From an uncultured Sphingomonadaceae bacterium (GTDB lineage: Bacteria; Pseudomonadota; Alphaproteobacteria; Sphingomonadales; Sphingomonadaceae): a stretch of 64,000 nucleotides of DNA. Both the position numbers and the translations under genes were made by a program. Shown here piece by piece: positions 43,923 through 52,387 of the stretch. Below the pieces are notes generated by a model. It saw only the letters and a list, made by a program, of their open reading frames with translations, did no database searches and was not told the origin of the DNA. The DNA is taken from contig CANLCX010000004.1 of assembly GCA_947489315.1 (NCBI GenBank), positions 248,001 through 312,000 of the forward strand. Reading direction: 5' to 3'. The number at the start of each line of letters is the position of its first letter. Position 1 is the stretch's first letter.

Positions 43923-44023
43923 CGACTTATGCTCTTGAAACCGACGTAATAAGACCATGCTCCTTCCCCAAAATTATAGGGACAAATGGTAAGCGGCGGT
44001 GATTTCAACGGGAGAGAATAGTT

Positions 44024-46588
44024 ATGAAAAGTTTGAATCGCGTCCTCATGGCAGCATTGTGCACCAGCGCAATGACAGCCCCCGCCTACGCACAAGATGC
44101 CGGTGCCGAAGAAGTAGATGACAATGTCATCATCGTGACCGCCACCCGCCGCGCCCAAGATGTTCAAGATATTCCGCTCGCTGTGACCGCTGTTAGCCCG
44201 CAGCAGTTGGAGCAGCAAGGCGTTGTCAACGTTCAAAATATCGGCAGCGTTTCACCAAGCTTCTCGACCTCCAATGCGCAAATCGCATCCGGTTCGGTTG
44301 TTTTGCGTATTCGTGGCGTTGGTACAACTTCTAATAATATCGGCTTTGAATCCGCTGTCGGCATCTTTATCGATGGCGCTTATCAATCGCGGCCTGGTAT
44401 CGCTTTGACAGAATTTGTCGATGTGGAACGTGTTGAAGTTCTTCGCGGCCCACAAGGCACGCTATTTGGCCGTAATACGTCGGCTGGTGCTTTGAACATC
44501 ACCAATGTTCGCCCAGATTTGAACGAATTTGGCGGCTTCGCAAATGCGACCTATGGTAATTTTGACCTGGTTAATGTTCAGGGCGCAGTGAATCTCCCGA
44601 TTGTACAAGATAGTTTGGCTCTTCGTGTGACCGGTGCCTATCGGCAGCAGGACGGGACGTTGGACGTGTTGGATCGGAACGGTGCTGATCTTGGTTCGAC
44701 GAACGACGTTGATCAATTTCTTGTTCGCGCTCAACTCGGCTTCGAATCCTCCGGGGGTATCGAGGGCCGCTTGATCGCTGATTATTCGCGCAGCACATCA
44801 AGCTGCTGTGGTGCTGTCGAACTTCTTCAAGGCACTGTAGAGACGGGTGGCGGTTTCGCTGCTGTTGGTCTGGGTGCTCGTGGCGGCCAATCCACCCCGC
44901 TTTTTACCGATAACCCAACGGATCAGTCTGCTATCACTGATATTTTGGAAGACCGGGTTACAACGGCAAGCTTCCTTCCGATCGCTGAAGTAGATCAATG
45001 GGGCGTCACTGGTGAAATTAGCGTTCCACTGGGGGATACGGCTGAAGCCGTTTTCATCGGTTCTTATCGGGAGTTTGACTCCAGCGAGAATTACGATTCC
45101 GATTTTACTGGTCTGGATGTCTTTAACATTGATGATCTGTCTACTTCGATCGATACGTTTACCGCTGAGCTTCGGTTCCAGGGTGAATTATTTGATGGAC
45201 GCTTAAACTGGCTTGTTGGTGGTTTCTATTCCGATGAAACCATTGATTCATCAACAACGGCATCTTTGGGCGCTGATTATGATGGTCTCGCTGGTGCGCT
45301 ATTTGGTGGTGCTGCTGGACCGACGCCGCTGGCCTTGTTCAGTGGTCAAACACCCAATGGTATTTCCAATACAAATAATTTCGAACAAGATAGTGAGAGC
45401 TACTCGTTCTTTACGCATAACTCTTTCGAAATCACTGATGGTTTGGAATTCACCGCCGGTTTGCGTTATTCCAATGAAAGCAAAACCGGAGGATATTCGC
45501 AATCTGCTGTAAATAACCCGGTATGTAGTGCGATCATCAGCAATGTCGGGCTTGGCGTCGTGCCTCCAGGAGCGGCACCTGCACCGCCATTAGGTACTGC
45601 TTTGGGTAATGGCTTATTTGGTCTCGGTTGTTTTGCTTTCACAGCACCAGCTGATCTCCCAACAGCTGGCGTGATTCCTACGCCCGTTACTTTTGCCGGT
45701 ACGACCTTTGATGATGATGAGCTGATTTATACATTCAAGGCTTCCTATGCTTTTGCGGATCCTATTAATATCTATGCCAGCTATACCCATGGTTATAAAT
45801 CTGGCGGTATTAACTTGGATTCAACGGCCGCTATTGCTGGCGCAGATCCAACCTTCGCTTCCGAAGAAGTGGATGCCTATGAAATCGGTTTGAAAGCCAA
45901 GTTCCTTGATGGCGCTGTGACTTTGAATCTCGCTGGTTTCCATGAAGAATTTTCGAACTTCCAGGTTCTTGAATTTACCGGGGCCCAGTTTGAAACTTTC
46001 AACGTACCAACGGCATTGTCGACCGGTGTTGAAATTGAATCGGTTATTCGTCCAACCGACGGATTAACGATCAATGCTGGTTTGACGTGGACGGATGCAC
46101 GTTATCCCAATGATTGTGATGATGGTAATGCTCTTGCCCCCCTTAACGTACAGGGACTTTGCGGGAATAGTCTGACCAACGCACCACAAGTTGTTGCCAT
46201 CTTGGGCGCAACTTACACGCAGGACTTTTCGAACAATTTGAATTGGTTTGTTAATGGCCAAATCCGGACGGAAAGTGATCGTCGGACATCAACCCAAGCG
46301 ATAATCTTGCCAAATGCTGCTGCTATTGCAGCGGCCGGAAGCATTCCAGCCGCTATTGATAACGCTTCGCTGGTTCCTTTCGATGTTCAGGATGGCAATG
46401 TTAAAATCAACCTGCGCGCCGGGATTGGTAGTCAGGACAAAACTTGGGGAATCGAAGCTTGGGTTCAAAACCTGACCAATCAAGTTACCCGCGGTGTTAC
46501 GTTTAATACTGTGCTGCGCGGTACGTCTCGTTCTGCCTTCATTCAACAGCCACGGACATTTGGCTTGACCCTTCGCGGCGCATTCTAA
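44024..46588 (+). CDS. TonB-dependent receptor (paralogue 2)
   Basis: The 854-residue receptor is closely similar to the one at 41193 across signal peptide, plug and barrel: MKSLNRVLMAALC, TATRRAQDVQDIPLAVTAVS, VERVEVLRGPQGTLFGRNTS, C-terminal FGLTLRGAF. Its third codon positions are clearly different: many GTT, GCT, GGT and CGT codons replace the C/G-ending ones of its twin. That suggests either strong selection for high expression or a different origin. The start follows GGGAGAG by about 8 nt. It is followed by its own terminator. The ligand is unknown. Confidence 0.95.
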   Translation: MKSLNRVLMAALCTSAMTAPAYAQDAGAEEVDDNVIIVTATRRAQDVQDIPLAVTAVSPQQLEQQGVVNVQNIGSVSPSFSTSNAQIASGSVVLRIRGVGTTSNNIGFESAVGIFIDGAYQSRPGIALTEFVDVERVEVLRGPQGTLFGRNTSAGALNITNVRPDLNEFGGFANATYGNFDLVNVQGAVNLPIVQDSLALRVTGAYRQQDGTLDVLDRNGADLGSTNDVDQFLVRAQLGFESSGGIEGRLIADYSRSTSSCCGAVELLQGTVETGGGFAAVGLGARGGQSTPLFTDNPTDQSAITDILEDRVTTASFLPIAEVDQWGVTGEISVPLGDTAEAVFIGSYREFDSSENYDSDFTGLDVFNIDDLSTSIDTFTAELRFQGELFDGRLNWLVGGFYSDETIDSSTTASLGADYDGLAGALFGGAAGPTPLALFSGQTPNGISNTNNFEQDSESYSFFTHNSFEITDGLEFTAGLRYSNESKTGGYSQSAVNNPVCSAIISNVGLGVVPPGAAPAPPLGTALGNGLFGLGCFAFTAPADLPTAGVIPTPVTFAGTTFDDDELIYTFKASYAFADPINIYASYTHGYKSGGINLDSTAAIAGADPTFASEEVDAYEIGLKAKFLDGAVTLNLAGFHEEFSNFQVLEFTGAQFETFNVPTALSTGVEIESVIRPTDGLTINAGLTWTDARYPNDCDDGNALAPLNVQGLCGNSLTNAPQVVAILGATYTQDFSNNLNWFVNGQIRTESDRRTSTQAIILPNAAAIAAAGSIPAAIDNASLVPFDVQDGNVKINLRAGIGSQDKTWGIEAWVQNLTNQVTRGVTFNTVLRGTSRSAFIQQPRTFGLTLRGAF

Positions 46589-46628
46589 AACGACATAAGG
46601 TTTGGGGGCATTTCGTCACCACCAAGGA

Positions 46629-46655
46629 GGGGCCGGTTTTTCCGGCCCCTTTTTT
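46629..46655 (+). terminator. intrinsic terminator after TonB receptor 2
   Basis: The stem GGGGCCGG/CCGGCCCC with a five-T loop is followed by a T-tract of six. It separates receptor 2 from the Fe-alcohol dehydrogenase gene, whose coding region starts 57 bp further on. Confidence 0.9.
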
Positions 46656-46711
46656 GTTGCCCCTGATCAATGCCGGTTGCGCGCACGCATGATCGGTGCA
46701 AAAGTCCGGCC

Positions 46712-47872
46712 ATGAACAGCTATAGTTTTCAATCCGTACCGGTCCTGCATTTTGGAGAGGGTTGCCTGTCGATGCTGGCCGATCAAATTGCCGCCTTGGG
46801 CACATCCCGTCCACTGATCGTAACCGACAAAGGCATTGTCGGCGCTGGCCTGATTGCCCCGGTGGAGCAGGCTCTATCCGATGCGGGTTTAACCGCGCAG
46901 ATATATGATGCGGTCGTCGCCGATCCACCCGAAGCGGTCGTGCAGCAAGCCATTGATATGGCGAAGGGAGCGAGGGTCGATATCGTCATTGGTCTAGGTG
47001 GTGGCAGTTCGCTTGATACGGCCAAAGTTGTAGCGGCGCTGGCGATAGATGGCGCGCAAGCGCTTTCCGAAATCTATGGTGTGGGTCAATTGGCCCGCAA
47101 AGGTCTGCCGACTATCCTGATTCCAACAACATCGGGCACGGGTTCCGAAGTCACTGCTATCTCCATTCTGACCACGGGCGAGACGACCAAGGCGGGTATT
47201 GTTTCGCCGCATCTCTTTGCCGACGCCGCGATCCTCGACCCCTCGTTGACGCTGGGATTGCCCGCTGATGTGACAGCAGCCACAGGTATTGACGCGATGG
47301 TCCACGCGATCGAGGCTTATACCGGGCGCAATGCCAAAAATCCGGTGTCGGATATGCTGGCGATCGAGGCGCTGAAATTACTGACTGGGCATATTGAGAC
47401 GGCCTGTTCTGACGGCACCAATATGGTGGCACGAGAAGCCATGCTGCGCGGTTCCATGCTGGCGGGGCAGGCGTTCGCCAATTCTCCCGTTGGGGCGATC
47501 CATGCACTGGCCTATCCGCTGGGCGGGATTTATCATATCCCGCACGGTCTCTCCAACGCTCTGGTCATGCCGCATATCATGCAGTTTAATCTTGATGCCG
47601 CTGCGCCGCTTTACGCGGAACTGGCCGATGCGCTGAATGTACCAAAAACCGGCCCGAATAGCGCCGAGGCGCGAGCACAGGAATTGATCGACTATCTCGA
47701 AGCGCTCGCCGTGAAGGTCAATGCCCCCCGCCGTTTGCGGGATGTCGGGATTGCCGAAGATGCTGTGGATGAACTGGCAGAGGCAGCGATGTTGCAGACA
47801 AGGCTGCTGGTCAATAATCCCAAAGAGCTGGACCTCGCCGACGCCAAACGGATCTATGCCGATGCCTGGTAA
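46712..47872 (+). CDS. iron-containing alcohol dehydrogenase
   Basis: The 386-residue enzyme belongs to the Fe-dependent (group III) ADH family. GLGGGSSLDTAK (about 91-102) is the NAD-binding motif, PTTSGTGSE follows, and metal ligands are in TGIDAMVHAIEAYT and AIHALAYPLGGIYHIPHG (about 250-275). It oxidises alcohols or reduces aldehydes. The frame is open from 46670; the ATG at 46712 (MNSYSFQSVPVLHFG) matches family starts. Its last 11 nt overlap the thioesterase gene, so these two are coupled. Confidence 0.92.
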   Translation: MNSYSFQSVPVLHFGEGCLSMLADQIAALGTSRPLIVTDKGIVGAGLIAPVEQALSDAGLTAQIYDAVVADPPEAVVQQAIDMAKGARVDIVIGLGGGSSLDTAKVVAALAIDGAQALSEIYGVGQLARKGLPTILIPTTSGTGSEVTAISILTTGETTKAGIVSPHLFADAAILDPSLTLGLPADVTAATGIDAMVHAIEAYTGRNAKNPVSDMLAIEALKLLTGHIETACSDGTNMVAREAMLRGSMLAGQAFANSPVGAIHALAYPLGGIYHIPHGLSNALVMPHIMQFNLDAAAPLYAELADALNVPKTGPNSAEARAQELIDYLEALAVKVNAPRRLRDVGIAEDAVDELAEAAMLQTRLLVNNPKELDLADAKRIYADAW

Positions 47873-48305
47873 AGAGCGGACACCGCCGCCCGTCTGGGAT
47901 GATTACCGTGACGGCTCATCGATCACTACCCGCTGGAATGACAATGATCCCTATGGTCACGTTAATAATGCGGTCTATTATTTCTGGTTTGATAGTGCGG
48001 TGAACCGCTATCTGATCGAACAAGGGGCGCTCGACATCAGCAAGAGCGATGTCATTGGTCTGGTAGTCCAGACATCGTGTGAATATTTTGCTCCCATATC
48101 ATTTCCCGATCTAGTCGAAGCGCGTATCCGGGTCGAGAAGCTCGGCCGGACCAGTGTCACCTATGGTGTTGGCCTGTTTCGCGGTGATGAAAAAACCGCG
48201 TCGGCGGCAGGCAGCTTCACCCATGTCTATGTGGATCGGGAGAGCAGGCGGCCAACCCCGCTGTCCGCGCCCTTGCGTTCTGCGCTGGAATTGATAACCT
48301 TTTAA
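47862..48305 (+). CDS. acyl-CoA thioesterase, 4HBT/hotdog family
   Basis: The 147-residue protein has the single hotdog fold: RWNDNDPYGHVNNAVYYFWFDSAVNRYL (about 25-52, with the catalytic Asp in NDPYGHVNN), then SCEYFAPISFPDLVEARIRVEKLGRTSVTYGVGLFR. It hydrolyses acyl- or aroyl-CoA thioesters. The start at 47862 (MPGKERTPP) overlaps the ADH stop by 11 nt; a longer frame from 47721 lies inside the ADH gene. Its stop codon lies inside the 18-bp palindrome before the acyl-CoA dehydrogenase gene. Confidence 0.88.
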   Translation: MPGKERTPPPVWDDYRDGSSITTRWNDNDPYGHVNNAVYYFWFDSAVNRYLIEQGALDISKSDVIGLVVQTSCEYFAPISFPDLVEARIRVEKLGRTSVTYGVGLFRGDEKTASAAGSFTHVYVDRESRRPTPLSAPLRSALELITF

Positions 48306-48318
48306 CTGACCAGTTAAA
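48301..48318. promoter_or_regulatory. 18-bp palindrome, site C (acyl-CoA dehydrogenase)
   Basis: TTTAACTGACCAGTTAAA is perfectly symmetric in its 8-bp arms around AC. It overlaps the thioesterase stop codon and ends 11 bp before the dehydrogenase start. It is the best copy of the four related sites in this window. Confidence 0.75.
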
Positions 48319-48329
48319 GGACCGAGACC

Positions 48330-49472
48330 ATGCGCCACGCCGAGGATACTGAAGAACGCCAGCAATTTCGCGAAATGACCCGGCGTTTTACTGAAACGGA
48401 ACTGCAGCCCTTCGCCAATGACTGGGATGAAGCAGGCGAAATTCCTTGGGAAATCCATGAAAAAGTCGGGGCGCTGGGCGCCTGGGGCTTTGGTGTCGCA
48501 GAGCAATATGGCGGCCTTGGTTTTGACGATATGTATATGCGCTGCATCTGGGGCGAGGAAGCCGCGCGGGCTCATAATGGCGGGACATTGGCGGCACTGG
48601 GTGGGCGCAGCATTTCCATTGGCCCGATCGAAAAAATGGCATCACAGGAGATTAAGGACCGTATTCTCAAAGATATTGTCGAAGGGCGAACAGGCTCGAG
48701 TCTGGGCGTGACCGAACCAGGCGGTGGCTCTGATGTGGCCAATATGCAAACAACCGCGCGGCAAGATGGCAATCACTGGGTGATAAACGGGTCCAAGACC
48801 TTTATCACGGGCGGTATGACATCCGACTATTTCGTTGTCGGCGCGCGCACGGGTGGAGAGGGGCTGAACGGCATTTCCCTCTTCCTGGTCGAGAAAGACA
48901 TGGAAGGCTTTTCGCGGACCGCGCTCGACAAGAAAATGGGTTGGTGGGCATCGGATCAGGCGACACTCTATTTCGATGATGTCCGTGTTCCAGCCGGCAA
49001 TATGCTCGGTGACGAAGGTCGCGGTTTCATTCAGATCATGCATAATTTCAACTATGAACGGCTCGGCATGGTCGCCCAATGTCTGGGCATGATGCGCGTG
49101 TTGCTGGAAGAATCCATCGCCTATGCGCAACAGCGCGAAACCTTTGGTAAGCCGCTGAGCCAGCATCAGGTGATCCGCCATAAAATCGCGGAAATGTCAG
49201 CCCGTGTTGATGCCACCGAAGCCTGGGTCAACCAGATTTGCTTTCTCACGGAAAATGGCCAGATGCCGGTCGATCAAATTTGCAAAGCCAAGTTTTTCAG
49301 CACCAAAAATCTTGAATATTGCGCGAGTGAAGCCATGCAAATCTGGGGTGGTGCCGCTTATTTGCGTGGCAATGTCGTCGAACGCTTTTATCGCGAGGTT
49401 AAAGTCATGGCGATTGGTGGCGGGTCAGAGGAAATCATGCGTGATCTCGCGGTCCGGCAAATGGGGCTTTAA
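48330..49472 (+). CDS. acyl-CoA dehydrogenase
   Basis: The 380-residue FAD enzyme oxidises an acyl-CoA to the 2-enoyl-CoA. Motifs are RHAEDTEERQQFREMTRRF at the N-terminus, SLGVTEPGGGSDVANMQTTARQDG (FAD/substrate loop, about 120-140), FITGGMTSDYFVVGARTG and QIWGGAAYLRGNVVERFYREVK (near 338-360, with the RYYRD-like end). The catalytic base, usually Glu, is not certain from sequence. It is preceded by palindrome site C and lies downstream of the ADH-thioesterase pair. Confidence 0.92.
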   Translation: MRHAEDTEERQQFREMTRRFTETELQPFANDWDEAGEIPWEIHEKVGALGAWGFGVAEQYGGLGFDDMYMRCIWGEEAARAHNGGTLAALGGRSISIGPIEKMASQEIKDRILKDIVEGRTGSSLGVTEPGGGSDVANMQTTARQDGNHWVINGSKTFITGGMTSDYFVVGARTGGEGLNGISLFLVEKDMEGFSRTALDKKMGWWASDQATLYFDDVRVPAGNMLGDEGRGFIQIMHNFNYERLGMVAQCLGMMRVLLEESIAYAQQRETFGKPLSQHQVIRHKIAEMSARVDATEAWVNQICFLTENGQMPVDQICKAKFFSTKNLEYCASEAMQIWGGAAYLRGNVVERFYREVKVMAIGGGSEEIMRDLAVRQMGL

Positions 49473-49513
49473 CACGGCTAGACTTTTTTACGCGTCGGCC
49501 CGATAGCATTTTA

Positions 49514-50428
49514 ATGTCCGTCCGTTCCGACTCTCCACAACAAGGCGCGCCATTATTGCCGATAGGTTCAGTGCTAACCGGCCTGGCCTTTTTCTGCCTG
49601 ATGGATGTCGCGATGAAGAGCCTCAGCATCTCTCTGGGCGCTTATAATGCGATATTCTGGCGGGTATTGTTGGCGCTTGTTTTGGTGAGCATGCTCTATT
49701 TCGCGCGCCGCCCCAAATTGCCCGCGATGCCCACGTTGAAAATTCATCTGCAGCGCGGGATTATTACAGTTTTCATGGCGTTTCTGTTCTTTTGGGCACT
49801 CGTCCGGGTGCCAATTGCCGAAGCCGTGGCGCTGTCGTTCATTGCGCCGATTATCGCGCTTTATCTGGCGGCGGTGTTCCTGGGCGAAACTATTCACCGC
49901 AATGCGATCTTTGCGTCTGTGCTCGGCCTCGCCGGGGTTGTCGTCATCGGTTGGGGAAAGATAAGCGGTGAATATACCAATGATGAGCTGCTCGGTTTTG
50001 GTGCGGTGTTGCTGTCCGCGCTGCTCTATGCCGCCAATCTGGTGATCCAGCGCAGTCAGGCGTTGCTGGCGGATCCCATAGAAATCAGCTTTTTTCAAAA
50101 TCTTGTGGTCGGAGTCAGCTATGCGCTGGTCGCGCCGTTTTTTGCGGTCGTTCCGGACATGCAATATGCCCCGGAATTTTTGGCCGCAGCCTTATTGTCG
50201 ATTATCTCCGCGCTGTTCATCGCTTGGGGCTATGCACGGGCGCAGGCGCAGGTTCTGATCAATCTGGAATATAGCGCCTTTATCTGGGCAGCAATTTTTG
50301 GATGGATATTCTTTTCGGAACCCGTCACCTTGCCGACAATATTCGGCACGGTGCTGATCGTTGCTGGTTGTATATTGGCCACCCGCCGCGGCCGTCCGGT
50401 CGCCCATGTCGAAACCACGGCTATTTGA
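49514..50428 (+). CDS. EamA/DMT family transporter
   Basis: The 304-residue protein has ten hydrophobic helices in two EamA repeats, for example VLTGLAFFCLMDVAMKSLS (about 21-39), GIITVFMAFLFFWALVRVPI and LGLAGVVVIGWGKISG. DMT proteins export or import small metabolites such as amino acids, nucleosides or drugs. No substrate can be read from sequence. It follows the acyl-CoA dehydrogenase with a 41-bp gap and precedes the YcaQ-type gene with one intervening base. Confidence 0.85.
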   Translation: MSVRSDSPQQGAPLLPIGSVLTGLAFFCLMDVAMKSLSISLGAYNAIFWRVLLALVLVSMLYFARRPKLPAMPTLKIHLQRGIITVFMAFLFFWALVRVPIAEAVALSFIAPIIALYLAAVFLGETIHRNAIFASVLGLAGVVVIGWGKISGEYTNDELLGFGAVLLSALLYAANLVIQRSQALLADPIEISFFQNLVVGVSYALVAPFFAVVPDMQYAPEFLAAALLSIISALFIAWGYARAQAQVLINLEYSAFIWAAIFGWIFFSEPVTLPTIFGTVLIVAGCILATRRGRPVAHVETTAI

Positions 50429-50429
50429 T

Positions 50430-51596
50430 ATGGCGCTCAGGATCAAAAACCGGGATGCGCGCCGTTTGTGGCTGGATCGACAAGGGCTTTCGCGCGCGCC
50501 AACCGGACCACTCGACCTGCTGCAAATCATCAAGGATTTAGGGTTTGTCCAGCTCGACACAATCCGCAATGTCACCCGCGCCCATCATCACATCTTGTGG
50601 AGCCGCAACCAAAATTATCGCGAGCCGATGTTGAATGAGTTACTCGGTAAAGAGCGATCGGTTTTTGAGCATTTCACCCATGATGCCTCGGTCTTGCCGA
50701 TGGAATTTTATCCGCTCTGGCAACGCCAATTTCGCCGCCTTGGCGCGCGGGCTGCCAAACATAAAGTCATGGATTCAGCCGACATAGCGGCGATCAAAGC
50801 GCGTATTGCGCAAGAAGGACCCTTATCGACCCATGCGTTCGACACCAAAATTGTCGGTAAGGAGGAAATGTGGGCCCGCCCGCCCCATAAGCGCGCCTTG
50901 GATCAGCTCTGGTATGCCGGTGAGTTGGCAACATCGCATCGCGAGAAATTTATCAAATATTATGACCTCGCCGAACGGGTAGTGCCTGCTGCCCATCGGG
51001 AAATGGAACATAGCGATGAACATCAAGTGGATTGGCTGTGCAAGGCTGCGCTCGATCGCTTGGGCTTCGGTACATTGGGTGAGATTCAAAGATTTTGGGC
51101 GGCAATGGATGCACCAGAGGTCAAGATATGGGCCGGTAAGGCATCGGATCATCTGGTACCGGTAGAGCTTGAAACAATAGAGGGTGACTGGGTCAGCATG
51201 GTCGCACCGGCTAATGTTGAATCACTGCTCGCCGATGCCAAATCCCCGACATCGCGGCTGCGGATATTGAGCCCCTTTGATCCGGCTGTACGGGATCGCA
51301 CCCGGCTGGCGCGGCTATTCGGTTTTGATTATCGGATCGAGATTTTTGTACCCGCAGCCGAGCGGCGTTGGGGTTACTATGTCTATCCGATATTGGAGCG
51401 TGACCGGTTTGTTGGCCGCATTGAATTGAAGGCCGACCGCAAGGCGGGAATCGTGAAGGTCATTCAAATATGGCCTGAACCCGGCGTCAAATGGACCAAT
51501 GATCGCGCGGAAAAACTGGACGCCGAGCTGGCCCGTCTGGCGCGGCTCATTGGTGCAGATACGGTTGCATGGCAGTGCGACCGTATAGGCCGCTAA
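50430..51596 (+). CDS. YcaQ/AlkX-type winged-helix DNA glycosylase family protein
   Basis: The 388-residue protein belongs to the HTH_42 (YcaQ/AlkZ) family of tandem winged-helix DNA glycosylases. ALRIKNRDARRLWLDRQGLSRAPTGP is the usual N-terminus, and FVQLDTIRNVTRAHHHILWSR (about 36-56) has the Q-x-D motif of the YcaQ-like branch, compared with Q-x-Q in AlkZ. The C-terminus includes DRFVGRIELKADRKAGIVKV. The family removes alkylated bases or interstrand cross-links. Starts at 50361 and 50406 are also in frame; 50430 avoids overlap with the transporter. Confidence 0.82.
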   Translation: MALRIKNRDARRLWLDRQGLSRAPTGPLDLLQIIKDLGFVQLDTIRNVTRAHHHILWSRNQNYREPMLNELLGKERSVFEHFTHDASVLPMEFYPLWQRQFRRLGARAAKHKVMDSADIAAIKARIAQEGPLSTHAFDTKIVGKEEMWARPPHKRALDQLWYAGELATSHREKFIKYYDLAERVVPAAHREMEHSDEHQVDWLCKAALDRLGFGTLGEIQRFWAAMDAPEVKIWAGKASDHLVPVELETIEGDWVSMVAPANVESLLADAKSPTSRLRILSPFDPAVRDRTRLARLFGFDYRIEIFVPAAERRWGYYVYPILERDRFVGRIELKADRKAGIVKVIQIWPEPGVKWTNDRAEKLDAELARLARLIGADTVAWQCDRIGR

Positions 51597-51603
51597 ACCG
51601 GCT

Positions 51604-52170
51604 CTATTTTACGACACCGCTAAAGCGCAACTCGCCAGAAGCGCGGGCATCAATTGCTTTGCCAAACATCCACCGGACATGCGTCACGTCCCGCGGCTGA
51701 GCGGCGCGGGTAATAGTTGTTGTAGCCTTCTCTTCGCTTGCCTCAACGGTGTCGACTACTGTTAGCTCAGTCAGTTTGGCGAAATTCTTACCGCCATCGA
51801 CAGATACTAACGCCCACTCTTCTCTAACGCCGGTAAAGGCGACCGCCGCATGGACGGGGTTATTTACCACAAAGCCAGTCACGGCCGTGCTGCCGGTATT
51901 GCTGTAGCTGTTTATGAATATCAGCTTGTCGCCAGGGACAACCTTTACATCACTGGGTGGATATAATTTCGTGACCGTGTCTCCGGTCGGACCCGGCTCG
52001 GTGCGCTCAACGAGTATCTTGCTTTCGATTTTCACATTAGCGCGCGGATCAGCGGCCTGGATGGCGGCTTGCAGCGGAGCCGCATGTGCGGCTTCGGCAG
52101 CAGCTATACCGGCGGTTAACATACCCAAAACTAAGGCCGCTTCCGTCAATATGGTCCATTTACTCGACAT
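51604..52170 (-). CDS. exported hypothetical protein, DUF11-like
   Basis: The 188-residue protein has an N-terminal signal (LTEAALVLGMLTAGIAAAEAAHA) and a beta-rich domain, with VVPGDKLIFINSYSNTGSTAVTGFVVNNP and RWMFGKAIDARASGELRFSGVVK at the end. The pattern resembles DUF11-type repeats of secreted and surface proteins. No catalytic motif is visible. It is convergent with the YcaQ-type gene and divergent from tamA. Confidence 0.65.
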   Translation of the reverse strand: MSSKWTILTEAALVLGMLTAGIAAAEAAHAAPLQAAIQAADPRANVKIESKILVERTEPGPTGDTVTKLYPPSDVKVVPGDKLIFINSYSNTGSTAVTGFVVNNPVHAAVAFTGVREEWALVSVDGGKNFAKLTELTVVDTVEASEEKATTTITRAAQPRDVTHVRWMFGKAIDARASGELRFSGVVK

Positions 52171-52255
52171 GATATTATATTCCCACTCTATTTTCCGACC
52201 CGATAAGCAGGGCCGTTCACATAACCGATTAAATATGAGCGATCTTGGTTAACAA

Positions 52256-52272
52256 CCGGTTAAAATAACCGG
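52256..52272. promoter_or_regulatory. palindrome in the tamA upstream region
   Basis: CCGGTTAAAATAACCGG has 7-bp perfect arms around AAA. The bases just before it (GGTTAACAACC) add another inverted repeat of the same GGTTA element, and ATAACCGATTA lies nearby. It is 116 bp before the annotated tamA start and 86 bp from the divergent start at 52170, so it could control either gene. Confidence 0.45.
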
Positions 52273-52387
52273 CGGCTGCCTCTCCTAAAGCCATGTTACG
52301 ATATGCGCATTCCGGCCATTTTCGACAGATAGTCGGGTTAATTGAAACATCTATCCGAAAGCTCGGCAATTTCATTGGCTTCCGTCC

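Larger units (their letters stand above)
43674..44023. other. intergenic region between tandem TonB receptors: content
   Basis: It holds the terminator of receptor 1, palindrome site B, and the promoter blocks GACTTATGC (43924-43932) and AATAAGACCAT (43948-43958), which are shared with the region upstream of receptor 1. I see no gene in it. Confidence 0.6.
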
